A stretch of 64,000 nt of DNA from Sphingomonas melonis (GCF_013409985.1 NZ_JACCBY010000002.1:744001-808000); one strand, 5' to 3'; numbered from the stretch's first letter, positions 17,430 to 26,157 are shown. Notes: generated from the sequence alone by a model not told the origin. Program-made: numbers and translations.

Positions 17430-18398
17430 ATGCAGCTCGTCAGCGTCGATATCGGCGGCACCCATGCCCGCTTCGCCATCGCCGAGGTGGAGGACGGTCA
17501 TGTCGTCGCGCTCGGCGAGCCGGTGACGCTCAAGACCGCCGAACACGCCAGCCTGCAGACCGCGTGGCAGGCGTTCGCCGCCCGCCACGGCTCGCCCCTG
17601 CCGAAGGCGGCGGCGATCTCGGTCGCCTCGCCGATCACCGGCGACATCATCCGCCTGACCAACAATCCCTGGGTGATCCGTCCGTCGCTGATCCCCGAGC
17701 GGCTCGGCGCCGACGTCTATACGGTCATCAACGATTTCGGCGCGGTCGGCCACGCCGTCGCGCAGCTGCCGCACGAGGATTTCGAACATCTCTGCGGCCC
17801 CGACGCACCGCTGCCGGTTCAGGGCGTCACCACCGTCTGCGGCCCCGGCACCGGCCTGGGGGTCGCGCAGGTGTTCAAGACCAAGGGCACCTACCACGTG
17901 CTGCCGACCGAGGGCGGGCACGTCGATTACGCGCCGCTCGACGGCATCGAGGATGCCTTCGTCAAGCGCCTGCGCCGGACCTATACCCGCGTTTCGGCGG
18001 AGCGGATCTGCTCGGGCCCGGGCATCGTCGCGCTGTACGAGACGCTCGCCGAGATGGAAGGCCGGGCGGTGCCGAGCCGCGACGACAAGACGATCTGGAC
18101 CGAGGCGCTGGACGGCACCGATTCGATCGCACTGGCCGCGCTCGACCGCTTCTGCCTCGCGCTCGGCGCGGTGGCGGGCGACCTCGCGCTCGCGCATGGC
18201 GCGAAGGCGGTGGTGATCGCCGGCGGCCTCGGCCTGCGCATCAAGGACAAGCTGATCCGCTCGGGCTTCGACCAACGGTTCGTCGCCAAGGGCCGGTTCC
18301 AGAATATGATGGCGGGCATTCCCGTCAAGCTCATCACCCATCCGCAGCCGGGCCTGTTCGGCGCCGCCGCGGCCTTCGCCCAGGAGCACGCCTCGTGA
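17430..18398 (+). CDS. glk: Glucokinase
   Basis: This 322-residue cytoplasmic kinase phosphorylates glucose with ATP. The phosphate-1 motif is SVDIGGTHARFA (residues 5-16), the catalytic Asp lies in VINDFGAVGHA (near 100), GPGTGLGVA binds ATP, and PTEGGHVDYAP is the conserved hexokinase-fold motif of bacterial Glk. It belongs to the Glk family, not ROK, since the CXCGXXGC zinc motif is absent. CAGGAGGGA gives a strong Shine-Dalgarno that fixes the start. The stop overlaps the eda GTG start by four bases. Confidence 0.96.
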   Translation: MQLVSVDIGGTHARFAIAEVEDGHVVALGEPVTLKTAEHASLQTAWQAFAARHGSPLPKAAAISVASPITGDIIRLTNNPWVIRPSLIPERLGADVYTVINDFGAVGHAVAQLPHEDFEHLCGPDAPLPVQGVTTVCGPGTGLGVAQVFKTKGTYHVLPTEGGHVDYAPLDGIEDAFVKRLRRTYTRVSAERICSGPGIVALYETLAEMEGRAVPSRDDKTIWTEALDGTDSIALAALDRFCLALGAVAGDLALAHGAKAVVIAGGLGLRIKDKLIRSGFDQRFVAKGRFQNMMAGIPVKLITHPQPGLFGAAAAFAQEHAS

Positions 18399-19000
18399 CC
18401 GATATCGCCACCATCATGCAGACCAGCGCCGTCATTCCGGTGCTGGTGATCGACGACGCCGCAACCGCCCGCCCGCTCGCCGAGGCGCTCGTCGCCGGTG
18501 GGCTCAAGGTGCTGGAAGTGACGCTGCGCACCGGCGCGGCGATGGAGGCGATCGCCGAGATGAAGCGTGTCCCCGGCGCGATCGTCGGCGCCGGCACCGT
18601 GGTCAATGAAGCGCAGGCGCGGCAGGTGATCGACGCGGGCGTCGAGTTCATCGTCTCGCCCGGCCTGACCGAGCGGCTGGCGCAGCCGATCCTCGACGCC
18701 GGCGTCGCCTATCTGCCCGGCACCGCGACGGCGGGCGACATCATGCGCGGGCTCGACCTCGGCCTTACCCATTTCAAGTTCTTCCCGGCAGAAACGTCGG
18801 GCGGGCTGAAGGCGCTGAAGGCGCTGGCCGCCCCCTTCTACCAGTGTCGCTTCTGCCCGACCGGCGGCATCACCGAGGCGAGCGCGCCCGACTGGCTGGG
18901 GTTCGCGCCGGTGCTGTGCGTCGGCGGCAGCTGGGTGACCGGCGGCACGATGGCCGAGGTCGAGGCCAAGGCCCGCGCGGCGAGCGCCTTGCGGCGGTGA
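18395..19000 (+). CDS. eda: KDPG aldolase
   Basis: This 201-residue aldolase splits 2-keto-3-deoxy-6-phosphogluconate into pyruvate and glyceraldehyde-3-phosphate. The Schiff-base Lys128 sits in THFKFFPAE, and Glu41 in EVTLRTGAA is the acid-base residue. GAGTVVN and FCPTGGITEA bind phosphate. The start is GTG (MTDIATIM), overlapping the glk TGA as GTGA, so translation is probably coupled. It ends the Entner-Doudoroff cluster, and a family A repeat follows. Confidence 0.96.
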   Translation: MTDIATIMQTSAVIPVLVIDDAATARPLAEALVAGGLKVLEVTLRTGAAMEAIAEMKRVPGAIVGAGTVVNEAQARQVIDAGVEFIVSPGLTERLAQPILDAGVAYLPGTATAGDIMRGLDLGLTHFKFFPAETSGGLKALKALAAPFYQCRFCPTGGITEASAPDWLGFAPVLCVGGSWVTGGTMAEVEAKARAASALRR

Positions 19001-19043
19001 TCATTTGGGGCGGGCCGGGTTCGAACCATGTCCGCCCCCCTCC

Positions 19044-19151
19044 CGTCACCCCGGACTTGTTCCGGGGTCCACCCGGCGGCGAGGAGAACGGCTGGAGGCT
19101 CCGACCGCGCCTTTGCGGCTTGGTAGACCCCGGAACAAGTCCGGGGTGACG
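19044..19151. repeat. Family A paired palindromic repeat, copy 5
   Basis: It has intact inward-facing hairpins (ACCCCGGA, loop CTTGT, TCCGGGGT; then ACCCCGGA, loop ACAAG, TCCGGGGT) around a degenerate centre containing GCGAGGAGAACGG. It lies between the convergent 3' ends of eda and mltG, where it could also terminate both transcripts. Confidence 0.9.
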
Positions 19152-19224
19152 AAGCGAATGTGGCGTTCGTTGGCAATCAAAACGGACTTACGCCCCCCAC
19201 CCCCGGCCGCGCGGAAGACCTTGC

Positions 19225-20193
19225 CTACATCTCTCCGCGCTGGCGGCGGATCGCATACCATTTCTGCACATTGGCGTTGTGCTGCGCCAGCGTGTCGGCG
19301 AACACATGGCCACCGGTGCCATCCGCCACGAAGTACAGCGCATTGGACGGTGCCGGATCGAGCACCGCGTCGATCGACGCGCGCCCGGGATTGGCGATCG
19401 GCCCGGCCGGCAGCCCCGCCTCGGCATAAGTGTTGTAGCCGTTCCTGGCTTGCAGTTCGGAGCGCAGGATGCGCCGGCCAAGCGGCCGCCCCTTGGTGAT
19501 CGGATAGATCACCGTCGGATCGGCCTGCAACGGCATGCCGCGCTTCAGCCGGTTGCCATAGACCGCCGCCACCGTCCGCCGCTCGGCGGGCTTGCCGGTT
19601 TCCTTCTCGACGATCGAGGCGAGGATGATCGCCTGTTCGGGCGTCGTCACCGCGATGCCCGGCTTGCGCTTGGCCCAGGCGGCGGCGAGATAGTCGCGCA
19701 TCGCCTTCTGCATCCGCGCCACCACGCTCGCCCGCGTGTCGCCGCGCTGGAAGGCATAGCTGTCGGGCAGCACCGATCCCTCCGCCGGCACCGGCACGTC
19801 GCCGGTGAGGCCGTCCGCCTTCATCAGCGCCTCGTGGACGAGCACCGAGGGATAGCCCTCGGGCACGACGACCAGCCGTTGCAGCACCTTGCCGCCCTGC
19901 AACATCTTGAGGATGTCGGCCGGGCTGGTGTGGGCGGGGATGCGATATTCGCCGGCCTTGATCGGTTCGCCCGAGCCGAAGACGCGGGCGAGCAGGCGGA
20001 AGCGGCCCGCCGAGCGGATTGCCCCCGCCTTCTCCAGTTCGCGCGCGGCCGAGGCGAGGCTGCTGCCCTCCGCGACCTGGACGGTCAGCGTGCGCGGCGC
20101 CGGGCCGCTGCCGCCCCAGCCCTGCACCACCAGAAACGCCGCGACGATTGCGACGAGGCCGATCAGCAGACCGAGGCAACCGACCTTGCGCAT
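19225..20193 (-). CDS. mltG: Endolytic peptidoglycan transglycosylase MltG
   Basis: This 322-residue inner-membrane lytic transglycosylase cleaves nascent glycan strands and sets their length. One N-terminal helix (LGLLIGLVAIVAAFLVV) anchors a periplasmic LysM-like region (VQVAEGSSLASAARELEKAGAI) and the YceG catalytic domain. The catalytic Glu196 is in ASIVEKETG, and LQADPTVIYP, YNTY and PIANPG follow as conserved substrate-site motifs. It lies four bases after fabF on the same strand. The fab-mltG order is widespread in bacteria. Confidence 0.96.
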   Translation of the reverse strand: MRKVGCLGLLIGLVAIVAAFLVVQGWGGSGPAPRTLTVQVAEGSSLASAARELEKAGAIRSAGRFRLLARVFGSGEPIKAGEYRIPAHTSPADILKMLQGGKVLQRLVVVPEGYPSVLVHEALMKADGLTGDVPVPAEGSVLPDSYAFQRGDTRASVVARMQKAMRDYLAAAWAKRKPGIAVTTPEQAIILASIVEKETGKPAERRTVAAVYGNRLKRGMPLQADPTVIYPITKGRPLGRRILRSELQARNGYNTYAEAGLPAGPIANPGRASIDAVLDPAPSNALYFVADGTGGHVFADTLAQHNANVQKWYAIRRQRGEM

Positions 20194-20197
20194 GGGA

Positions 20198-21454
20198 TCA
20201 GATCGCCTTCATCACCAGCGACGCATTGGTGCCGCCGAAGCCGAACGAATTGTTCAGCACCGCGCGCACCTGGCGCTTCTTGGCGACATGCGGCACGAGG
20301 TCGACGCCCTCCGCACCCTCCGACGGATTGTCGAGGTTGAGCGTCGGGGGCACGATCTGGTCGCGCATCGCGAGGATGCAGAAGATGCTCTCGACCGCGC
20401 CGGCGCCGCCGAGCAGATGGCCGATCGCCGACTTGGTCGAGCTCATCGACAGGCCGCCGATCGCATCGCCGAACAGCCGCTTGACCGCGCCCAGCTCGAT
20501 CATGTCGGCCATGGTCGAGGTGCCGTGCGCGTTGATATAGTCGATGTCCTCGAGCGCGAGGCCCGACCGCTTCATCGCCATCTCCATCGAGCGGAACGCG
20601 CCCGACCCCTCGGGCTCCGGCGCCGTGACGTGATAGGCGTCGCCGGACAGGCCGTAGCCGACGACCTCGCAATAGATCTTCGCGCCGCGCGCCTTGGCGT
20701 GCTCATATTCCTCGAGCACGACGACGCCCGCGCCCTCGCCCATGACGAAGCCGTCGCGGTCGCGGTCATAGGGGCGGCTGGCCTGTTCGGGCCGGTCGTT
20801 GAAGCTGGTGTTGAGCGCGCGCGCGGCGGCGAAGCCGGCGATGCCGATCGGGCAGATCGTGCTTTCCGAACCACCGGCCAGCATCACGTCGGCATCGTCG
20901 AGCGCGATCATCCGCGCCGCGTCGCCGATCGAATGCGCGCCGGTCGAACAGGCGGTGACCACCGCATGGTTCGGCCCCATCAGCCCGTATTTGATCGAGA
21001 CCTGACCCGAGATCAGGTTGATCAGCCGGCCGTGGACGAAGTGCGGGCTGACGCGCTTGGGGCCCTTCTCGGCGAGCACGAGCGATTCGCTCTCGATCCC
21101 CGGCAGGCCGCCGATGCCCGATCCGATCGAGCAGCCGGCGCGGAACCGCTCCGCCTCGGTCATCTCGGTCAGGCCGGCATCCTCGAGCGCTTGGCCGGCG
21201 GCATCGATGCCATAGACGATGAAGGGGTCGACCTGCCGCTGGACCTTGTGGTCGACGCGCTTGTCGGGATCGAAGCCATACGGATGATCGGCCGGCTTCA
21301 CTTCGCAGGCGATGAGGCATTTCTGGTCCGACGCGTCGAAGCGCGTGATCGGGCCTGCGCCCGATTTGCCGGCGATCAGGTTCGCCCAGGCGGTTTCGAC
21401 GTCCGCGCCAAGCGGGGTCACCAGTCCCAAACCGGTTACGACAACGCGCCGCAT
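20198..21454 (-). CDS. fabF: Beta-ketoacyl-ACP synthase II
   Basis: This 418-residue condensing enzyme elongates acyl-ACP with malonyl-ACP. The catalytic Cys is in VVTACSTGAHSIG (near residue 168), and the two His are in NAHGTSTMADMIE and SAIGHLLGGAG. The C-terminal FGFGGTNASLVMK is typical. The start MRRVVVTGLGLVTPLG is preferred over one 11 codons upstream, because it matches the family N-terminus and GGAGTAAGGGT precedes it. It is separated from acpP by a terminator hairpin and followed after four bases by mltG. Confidence 0.97.
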   Translation of the reverse strand: MRRVVVTGLGLVTPLGADVETAWANLIAGKSGAGPITRFDASDQKCLIACEVKPADHPYGFDPDKRVDHKVQRQVDPFIVYGIDAAGQALEDAGLTEMTEAERFRAGCSIGSGIGGLPGIESESLVLAEKGPKRVSPHFVHGRLINLISGQVSIKYGLMGPNHAVVTACSTGAHSIGDAARMIALDDADVMLAGGSESTICPIGIAGFAAARALNTSFNDRPEQASRPYDRDRDGFVMGEGAGVVVLEEYEHAKARGAKIYCEVVGYGLSGDAYHVTAPEPEGSGAFRSMEMAMKRSGLALEDIDYINAHGTSTMADMIELGAVKRLFGDAIGGLSMSSTKSAIGHLLGGAGAVESIFCILAMRDQIVPPTLNLDNPSEGAEGVDLVPHVAKKRQVRAVLNNSFGFGGTNASLVMKAI

Positions 21455-21510
21455 ACCCTTACTCCATTCCATCCAACACGGCGCCACCCAGAAGGACGGG
21501 CGGCTATTAC

Positions 21511-21555
21511 GAAAAACGGCCCCCCGCCCACATTACCCGGGGACGGGGAGCCGTT
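21511..21555 (-). terminator. Intrinsic terminator or attenuator after acpP
   Basis: On the minus strand AACGGCTCCCCG pairs with CGGGGGGCCGTT (one bulge or mismatch) across a 17-base loop and is followed by TTTTTC. It lies between acpP and fabF. It would let acpP, needed in large excess, be transcribed more than fabF. Confidence 0.75.
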
Positions 21556-21593
21556 CAGATCCGGCCCTCAGCGGGCGCGGGCAAGCCGAAGGC

Positions 21594-21830
21594 TCAGCCC
21601 TTATGCTCGTCGATATAGGTGATCGCGTCCTTGACGGTCGTGATCTTCTCGGCGGCATCGTCAGGGATTTCGACCCCGAACTCTTCCTCGAACGCCATGA
21701 CGAGCTCGACGATGTCGAGGCTGTCGGCACCCAGGTCGTCGATGAAGCTCGCGTCCTCGGTCACCTTGTCGGCTTCGACGCCGAGATGCTCGACGACGAT
21801 CTTCTTCACGCGGTCGGCGGTCTCGCTCAT
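21594..21830 (-). CDS. acpP: Acyl carrier protein
   Basis: This 78-residue acidic protein carries growing acyl chains on 4'-phosphopantetheine. The attachment Ser37 is in the invariant [12 protein letters not shown]. Length and the high Glu/Asp content match AcpP. The start [10 protein letters not shown] is favoured, since the longer frame upstream reads through untranslated leader. It sits between fabG and fabF with a terminator directly after it, the usual arrangement for raising its expression above its neighbours. Confidence 0.98.
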   Translation of the reverse strand: MSETADRVKKIVVEHLGVEADKVTEDASFIDDLGADSLDIVELVMAFEEEFGVEIPDDAAEKITTVKDAITYIDEHKG

Positions 21831-21946
21831 GGTATAATCCCTCTTCGCTTTGGGGGTGTTTCGTTCTTCCTGAACGCCCGTAGAACGGGGCGGTTCGGGT
21901 GGCAAGCGTCTGTTAAGGTCGATCGTTGCGATCAGCCCCAACCTGC

Positions 21947-22687
21947 CTAGATCATGGCCATGCCGCCGTTAACGTGCAAGGTCTGGCCGGTGACATATCC
22001 CGCCTCGCGGCTGGCAAGGTACACGACCGCGGCACCGATGTCCTCGCCGGTGCCCAGGTCGCCGGCCGGAATCCGGCCGAGCAGCGCGGTCTTCTGCGCC
22101 TCGGGCAGCACGTCGGTCATCGCCGAGCGGATGAAGCCGGGGGCGACGCAATTGACGGTGATGTTGCGGCTGGCGAGTTCCTGCGCCAGCGCCTTCGACA
22201 TACCGACGAGCCCCGCCTTGGACGCGGCATAATTCGCCTGGCCGGGATTGCCGGTCTGCCCGACCACCGAGGTGATCGAGACGACGCGGCCGAAGCGCTG
22301 CTTCATCATCGGCTTGGCGGCGGCGCGGACGAGGCGGAAGGCGGCTTCCAGGTTGACGCGGATCACCTGATCCCATTCGTCGTCCTTCATCCGCATCGCC
22401 AGATTGTCGCGCGTCACGCCGGCATTGTTGACGAGGATATCAAGCCGCCCGCCCAATGCCTGCACCGCCTGCGGCACGAGCGCATCGACGGCGGCGGCAT
22501 CCGACAGGTCGCACGGCACGGCGACATGCTCCCCGCCCAGCCCGGCGCGAAACGCCTCGAGCTTGTCGGCATTGGACCCCGACACCGCGAGCCGCGCCCC
22601 CTGCCCGGCCAGCGCCTTGGCGATGGCGGACCCGATGCCCCCCGAAGCGCCGGTCACCAGCGCGGTCATGCCTGTCAGATCGAACAT
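21947..22687 (-). CDS. fabG: 3-oxoacyl-ACP reductase FabG
   Basis: This 246-residue NADPH-dependent SDR enzyme reduces beta-ketoacyl-ACP. The cofactor motif [12 protein letters not shown] is at residues 12-23, NNAG at 87-90, and the triad is Ser140, Tyr153 and Lys157 (SITSVVG, NYAASK). It ends [17 protein letters not shown]. Its Shine-Dalgarno GGAG lies inside the last codons of the upstream GxxExxY gene, which stops one base before the fabG ATG. The nuclease-like gene is therefore wedged into the fab operon without breaking it. Confidence 0.97.
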   Translation of the reverse strand: MFDLTGMTALVTGASGGIGSAIAKALAGQGARLAVSGSNADKLEAFRAGLGGEHVAVPCDLSDAAAVDALVPQAVQALGGRLDILVNNAGVTRDNLAMRMKDDEWDQVIRVNLEAAFRLVRAAAKPMMKQRFGRVVSITSVVGQTGNPGQANYAASKAGLVGMSKALAQELASRNITVNCVAPGFIRSAMTDVLPEAQKTALLGRIPAGDLGTGEDIGAAVVYLASREAGYVTGQTLHVNGGMAMI

Positions 22688-22688
22688 G

Positions 22689-23114
22689 TTAGTCTCCGAA
22701 ATTTTTGTTCACGCGAAGGCGCGAAGGCGCAAAGGGGGTGTGGCCGTTAACGACGCGACGGATGCCCTCTCTCAACGTCTCGCCACCGAAATTCAGGAGC
22801 AAACCCAGGGGCTGCCGGGTGAGCCGAAGGTATGTCAGCAATTGCTTAGCATGAGCGGCATTCAGCCGCTCGACCGATTTTATCTCGACCAACAAGCGGT
22901 CATTGATGATGAGATCGATACGGAATGCGGCATCGAAATGCAGCCCTTCGAAATCGATAGCGATTGGGCGCTGCCGTCCCACGACATAACCCAATGCCGC
23001 GAGCTTAGCCGCAAGAACGGTTTCGTAGACGCTTTCGAGCAGGCCCGGACCCAACTGCCGGTGAAGCCGCAGGGATACATCGATGACATCGGCCGCCGCC
23101 GCTTCAAGATCCAT
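22689..23114 (-). CDS. GxxExxY family protein with PD-(D/E)XK-like motif
   Basis: This 141-residue protein carries the family signature GPGLLESVYE (Gly24, Glu27, Tyr30). It also carries a nuclease-like RIDLIINDRLLVEIKS, where Asp67, Glu77 and Lys79 fit the D...ExK core of the PD-(D/E)XK superfamily. QLLTYLRL after it is the usual conserved Gln helix. The biological role of this family is unknown. It is inserted between fabD and fabG. A perfect 16-base inverted repeat brackets the gene, and its last codons (PSRLRVNKN) are encoded by one repeat. Start MDLEAAA follows GAAGAG. A repeat-bounded mobile cassette is the best reading. Confidence 0.88.
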   Translation of the reverse strand: MDLEAAAADVIDVSLRLHRQLGPGLLESVYETVLAAKLAALGYVVGRQRPIAIDFEGLHFDAAFRIDLIINDRLLVEIKSVERLNAAHAKQLLTYLRLTRQPLGLLLNFGGETLREGIRRVVNGHTPFAPSRLRVNKNFGD

Positions 23115-23144
23115 CTCTTCGCGCCTTTGCGCCTTCGCGTGAAC
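22707..23144. mobile_element. Putative GxxExxY cassette with terminal inverted repeats
   Basis: The left end GTTCACGCGAAGGCGC (22707-22722) is repeated perfectly, inverted, at 23129-23144. Both ends continue with further GCGAAGGCGCAAAGG-type tandem pieces. The enclosed 438 bases contain only the GxxExxY gene. The outer edge on one side lies one base from the fabD stop codon. On the other side only the fabG leader remains. No clear target-site duplication is visible, and no transposase is encoded. Confidence 0.6.
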
Positions 23145-23145
23145 A

Positions 23146-24105
23146 TCACATCTTCTTTAGCAAATCCTCGATGTCGTCCATTGTCACGACGCTGGTCGCT
23201 TCGACGTCGGGAGCGATGCGCTTGACCATCGGGGCGAGGACCTTGCCGCCGAATTCGACGAACTGCGTCACCCCTGCCTCGGCCATCGCCAGCACCGATT
23301 CGCGCCAGCGCACCATGCCCGTCACCTGGCGGACCAGCGCGGCGCGGATCGCGTCGGGATCGGCGATCGGCGCCGCATCGACATTGGCATAGACCGGCAC
23401 CAGCGGCGCCGCGATGCGGGCCTCGGCGAGCGCGGCCTGCATCGCGTCGGCGGCGGGCTGCATCAGCGGGCAGTGGAACGGCGCGGAGACCGGCAGCAGC
23501 ACCGCGCGCTTGGCGCCATGTTCCTTCGCCAGCGCGACCGCGCGCTCGATCGCGGCGCGATGGCCGGAAATCACCACCTGTGACGGATCGTTGTCGTTGG
23601 CGACGGTGCAGACGAGGTCGCCGCCGCCGTCCGCCGCGACCGCCGCTATCGCAGCGGCCGCGATCGCCTCCGCCTTGGCGAGATCGGCACCGAGCAGCGC
23701 CGCCATCGCCCCCTCGCCGACCGGCACCGCCGCCTGCATCGCCTGCCCACGCAGGCGCAGCAGCCGTGCGGTCGTCGCGAGATCGAACGCCCCCGCCGCG
23801 CACAATGCGCCATATTCGCCGAGGCTGTGCCCGGCGACGTAATCGGCCTTGTCGGCAAGGCGGATGCCGCCCTCACGCTCGGCGACGCGCAACGTGGCGA
23901 TGGCATTGGCCATGATCGCCGGCTGTGCATTGGCGGTGAGCTGCAGGTCCTCGCCCGGTCCCTCCGCCATCAGGCGGAACAGATGCTGGCCCAGCGCCTC
24001 GTCGACCTCGCCGAACACCTCGCGGGCCACGGGGCTCGCCTCGGCCAGCGCCTTGCCCATACCGACTGCCTGACTGCCCTGGCCGGGGAAGATGAATGCC
24101 CGCAT
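23146..24105 (-). CDS. fabD: Malonyl-CoA:ACP transacylase
   Basis: This 319-residue enzyme loads malonyl groups onto ACP. FIFPGQGSQAVGMG begins the protein. The nucleophile Ser94 is in AGHSLGEYGA, and the partner His is in VSAPFHCPLM (near residue 203). The Arg that binds the malonyl carboxylate is in RLRGQAMQ. It is the first gene of the minus-strand fab operon, and a divergent promoter region separates it from the RcnB-like gene. The stop codon abuts the inverted repeat of the GxxExxY cassette. Confidence 0.97.
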   Translation of the reverse strand: MRAFIFPGQGSQAVGMGKALAEASPVAREVFGEVDEALGQHLFRLMAEGPGEDLQLTANAQPAIMANAIATLRVAEREGGIRLADKADYVAGHSLGEYGALCAAGAFDLATTARLLRLRGQAMQAAVPVGEGAMAALLGADLAKAEAIAAAAIAAVAADGGGDLVCTVANDNDPSQVVISGHRAAIERAVALAKEHGAKRAVLLPVSAPFHCPLMQPAADAMQAALAEARIAAPLVPVYANVDAAPIADPDAIRAALVRQVTGMVRWRESVLAMAEAGVTQFVEFGGKVLAPMVKRIAPDVEATSVVTMDDIEDLLKKM

Positions 24106-24298
24106 CGCGCGTCTCCTCTAACAACAGGAGCGCGCCACTAGGGCCGCTGCGGTCCCCACGCAACCTGAACGAACCTCTTGGAGTTGCGACACCTTGCGAC
24201 CGTTTTCAGGGATCGGCGAGAGAGGTGTGCGACATGTCGCGCCTATCTCTTGTGTCGACGCTGGCAACGGCGCCGGTACATGAATGGGAGTGTTTACA

Positions 24299-24670
24299 AT
24301 GAAGAAGCTGATCCTGAGCGCGATCGCCGCCACCCTGGTCGCCAGCCCGATGGCGCTCGCCGCGGCCGACGCCGCGCCCGTGCAGCGCGAGCGCACCGTC
24401 ACCACGGTCAAGGAGCGTCCGAACGGCCGCACCGTCGTCACCCAGCGTACCGTCGTCCGCAACGATCGCCACGGCGGCCCGCGCAACTGGCGCACCGGCC
24501 AGCGCTTCGACCGCCGCTACGCCACCAACTATCGCGTCGTCCGCGATTATCGCACCTATCGCCTCGCCGCCCCGCCGCGTGGCGCCTATTGGGCCCGCTC
24601 GGGCAATGACGCGGTCCTCGTCCGCGACAACGGCACCGTGGTCCGCGTGATCCAGCGCTCGTTCCGCTGA
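24299..24670 (+). CDS. RcnB family periplasmic protein
   Basis: This 123-residue exported protein has a signal peptide, MKKLILSAIAATLVASPMALAAADA. The middle is rich in Arg, Thr and Asn. The C-terminal motif DYRTYRLAAPPRGAYWARSGNDAVLVRDNGTVVRVI is the RcnB (PF11776) signature. In E. coli RcnB affects nickel and cobalt homeostasis, but sphingomonads carry many paralogues of unknown role. There is an ATG in good context, and an in-frame start five codons earlier is also possible. A terminator hairpin follows. Confidence 0.85.
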   Translation: MKKLILSAIAATLVASPMALAAADAAPVQRERTVTTVKERPNGRTVVTQRTVVRNDRHGGPRNWRTGQRFDRRYATNYRVVRDYRTYRLAAPPRGAYWARSGNDAVLVRDNGTVVRVIQRSFR

Positions 24671-24717
24671 TCCGTCCGCCCTTGCCTTTTCGGGCAGGAG
24701 GCGTATGAGACCGTCAT

Positions 24718-24752
24718 CCGGGGTGGAGAGCCAGTCTCTCCGCCCCGGTTTT
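24718..24752 (+). terminator. Intrinsic terminator or rpsF leader attenuator
   Basis: CCGGGG-T-GGAGAG (24718-24730) pairs with CTCTCC-G-CCCCGG (24736-24748) over a five-base loop, and TTTTA follows. It could end the RcnB-like transcript. Alternatively, lying 70 bases before rpsF, it could act as an attenuator in the S6-S18-L9 leader. The sequence alone does not decide between them. Confidence 0.7.
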
Positions 24753-24822
24753 ATGTTCGAGACGACAGTCGGAGGGGCGTCGCATGGGGCGGCGTCAGCG
24801 ATCGGCCAACGAAGGAAAAGGC

Positions 24823-25254
24823 ATGGCTCTGTACGAGCACGTGTTCCTTGCGCGCCAGGATTTGGCACAGGCGCAGGTGGATGCACTGGCGGAAAACGCC
24901 ACCAAGATCATCGAAGACAACAACGGTCGCGTCGTCAAGACGGAGACCTGGGGCCTGCGCAGCCTGGCGTATCGCATCGCCAAGAACCGCAAGGCGCATT
25001 ACGTGATGCTCGAGATCGATGCCCCCGGCACCGTGATCGCCGAGCTGGAGCGCCAGACGCAGATCAACGAAGACGTCATCCGCTACATGACCGTCAAGGT
25101 CGATGCGCTGGAAGAGGGTCCGACCGTGATGATGCGCAAGCAGGAGCGCGATCGCGAGCGTCGTGGCGACCGCGAGGGTGGCCGTGACGGCGGCCCGCGT
25201 GGCGATCGTCCGGACCGTGGCCCCCGTCGTGACCGTGAAGAGGAGGCCGCATAA
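24823..25254 (+). CDS. rpsF: 30S ribosomal protein S6
   Basis: This 143-residue protein binds S18 and 16S rRNA in the platform of the small subunit. The core [14 protein letters not shown]... through [18 protein letters not shown] is standard. The last 45 residues form an Arg/Asp/Gly-rich tail ([12 protein letters not shown] and repeats), common in alphaproteobacteria. The start is fixed by GAAGGAAAAGGC. Its TAA overlaps the rpsR ATG (TAATG), so the two subunit partners are translationally coupled. Confidence 0.98.
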   Translation: MALYEHVFLARQDLAQAQVDALAENATKIIEDNNGRVVKTETWGLRSLAYRIAKNRKAHYVMLEIDAPGTVIAELERQTQINEDVIRYMTVKVDALEEGPTVMMRKQERDRERRGDREGGRDGGPRGDRPDRGPRRDREEEAA

Positions 25255-25478
25255 TGGCTCGCCCGTTTTTCCGCCGCCGCAAGTCGTGCCCGTTCAGCGC
25301 CAAGGATGCGCCGCGGATCGACTATAAGGACGTCCGTCTGCTCCAGGGCTTCGTGTCCGAGCGTGGCAAGATCGTGCCGTCGCGCATCACCTCGGTGAGC
25401 GCCAAGAAGCAGCGCGAGCTCGCCCAGGCGATCAAGCGCGCCCGTCACCTGGGCCTGCTGCCCTACGTCGTTAAGTAA
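25254..25478 (+). CDS. rpsR: 30S ribosomal protein S18
   Basis: This 74-residue basic protein pairs with S6 in the 30S subunit. [15 protein letters not shown] and the conserved [25 protein letters not shown] to [12 protein letters not shown] are invariant S18 features. Overlap with rpsF by one base and a 12-base gap to rplI place it in the classical S6-S18-L9 operon. Confidence 0.98.
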   Translation: MARPFFRRRKSCPFSAKDAPRIDYKDVRLLQGFVSERGKIVPSRITSVSAKKQRELAQAIKRARHLGLLPYVVK

Positions 25479-25490
25479 GGAGTCCGAAAC

Positions 25491-26093
25491 ATGGACGTCA
25501 TTCTGCTTGAGCGCGTCGAGAAGCTCGGCGCCATCGGCGACGTGGTGAAGGTCAAGGACGGGTTCGCCCGCAACTTCCTGCTGCCGAACAAGAAGGCGCT
25601 GCGCGCCAACGAAGCCAACCGCAAGGTGTTCGAGGCGAACCGCGCCCGCATCGAGAGCGAGAACGCCAACCGTCGCGGCGAAGCCGAGAAGGAAGCGGTC
25701 TCGTTCAAGGACGCGAGCGTCACCCTGATCCGTCAGGCGTCGAACACCGGCCAGCTCTATGGTTCGGTCGCGGTCCGCGATCTGGTCGAGGCGCTCGTCG
25801 CCGACGGCCACAAGGTCACCAAGAGCCAGGTCGTGCTCGACAAGCCGATCAAGTCGATCGGCCTGTACGACGTGCGCGTCGCGCTGCACCCCGAGGTCAC
25901 CGTGGCGGTCAAGGTCAACGTCGCACGCTCGCCGGAAGAGGCCGAGATGCAGGCATCGGGCGTCGACGTCATGTCGTCGATGTTCGAGCGCGACGAGGCC
26001 GGCTTCACCGAGGATTACGATCCCAACGCCGAGCCGGGCGCGACTGCCGAAGTGCAGGCCGACCGTGCCGACGAGGAGCCGGCGCAGGGCTGA
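25491..26093 (+). CDS. rplI: 50S ribosomal protein L9
   Basis: This 200-residue large-subunit protein binds 23S rRNA at the L1-stalk side. The N-terminal MDVILLERVEKLGAIGDVVKVKDGFARNFLLPNKKA is the signature, followed by the long connecting helix and the C-terminal domain. It is longer than the E. coli protein (149 residues) because of an acidic Ala/Glu/Asp-rich tail, as is usual in sphingomonads. AAGGAG precedes the start, and a strong terminator follows. Confidence 0.98.
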   Translation: MDVILLERVEKLGAIGDVVKVKDGFARNFLLPNKKALRANEANRKVFEANRARIESENANRRGEAEKEAVSFKDASVTLIRQASNTGQLYGSVAVRDLVEALVADGHKVTKSQVVLDKPIKSIGLYDVRVALHPEVTVAVKVNVARSPEEAEMQASGVDVMSSMFERDEAGFTEDYDPNAEPGATAEVQADRADEEPAQG

Positions 26094-26118
26094 GCCCCGC
26101 GTCACGCGACCGATCAGC

Positions 26119-26157
26119 AAGAGGCCGTCCGGAGCGATCCGGGCGGCCTCTTTCGTT
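26119..26157 (+). terminator. Intrinsic terminator of the rpsF-rpsR-rplI operon
   Basis: AAGAGGCCG-T-CCGG (26119-26132) pairs with CCGG-G-CGGCCTCTT (26139-26152) over a six-base loop, and TCGTTT follows. It is the strongest terminator on this strand in the region. Confidence 0.9.
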
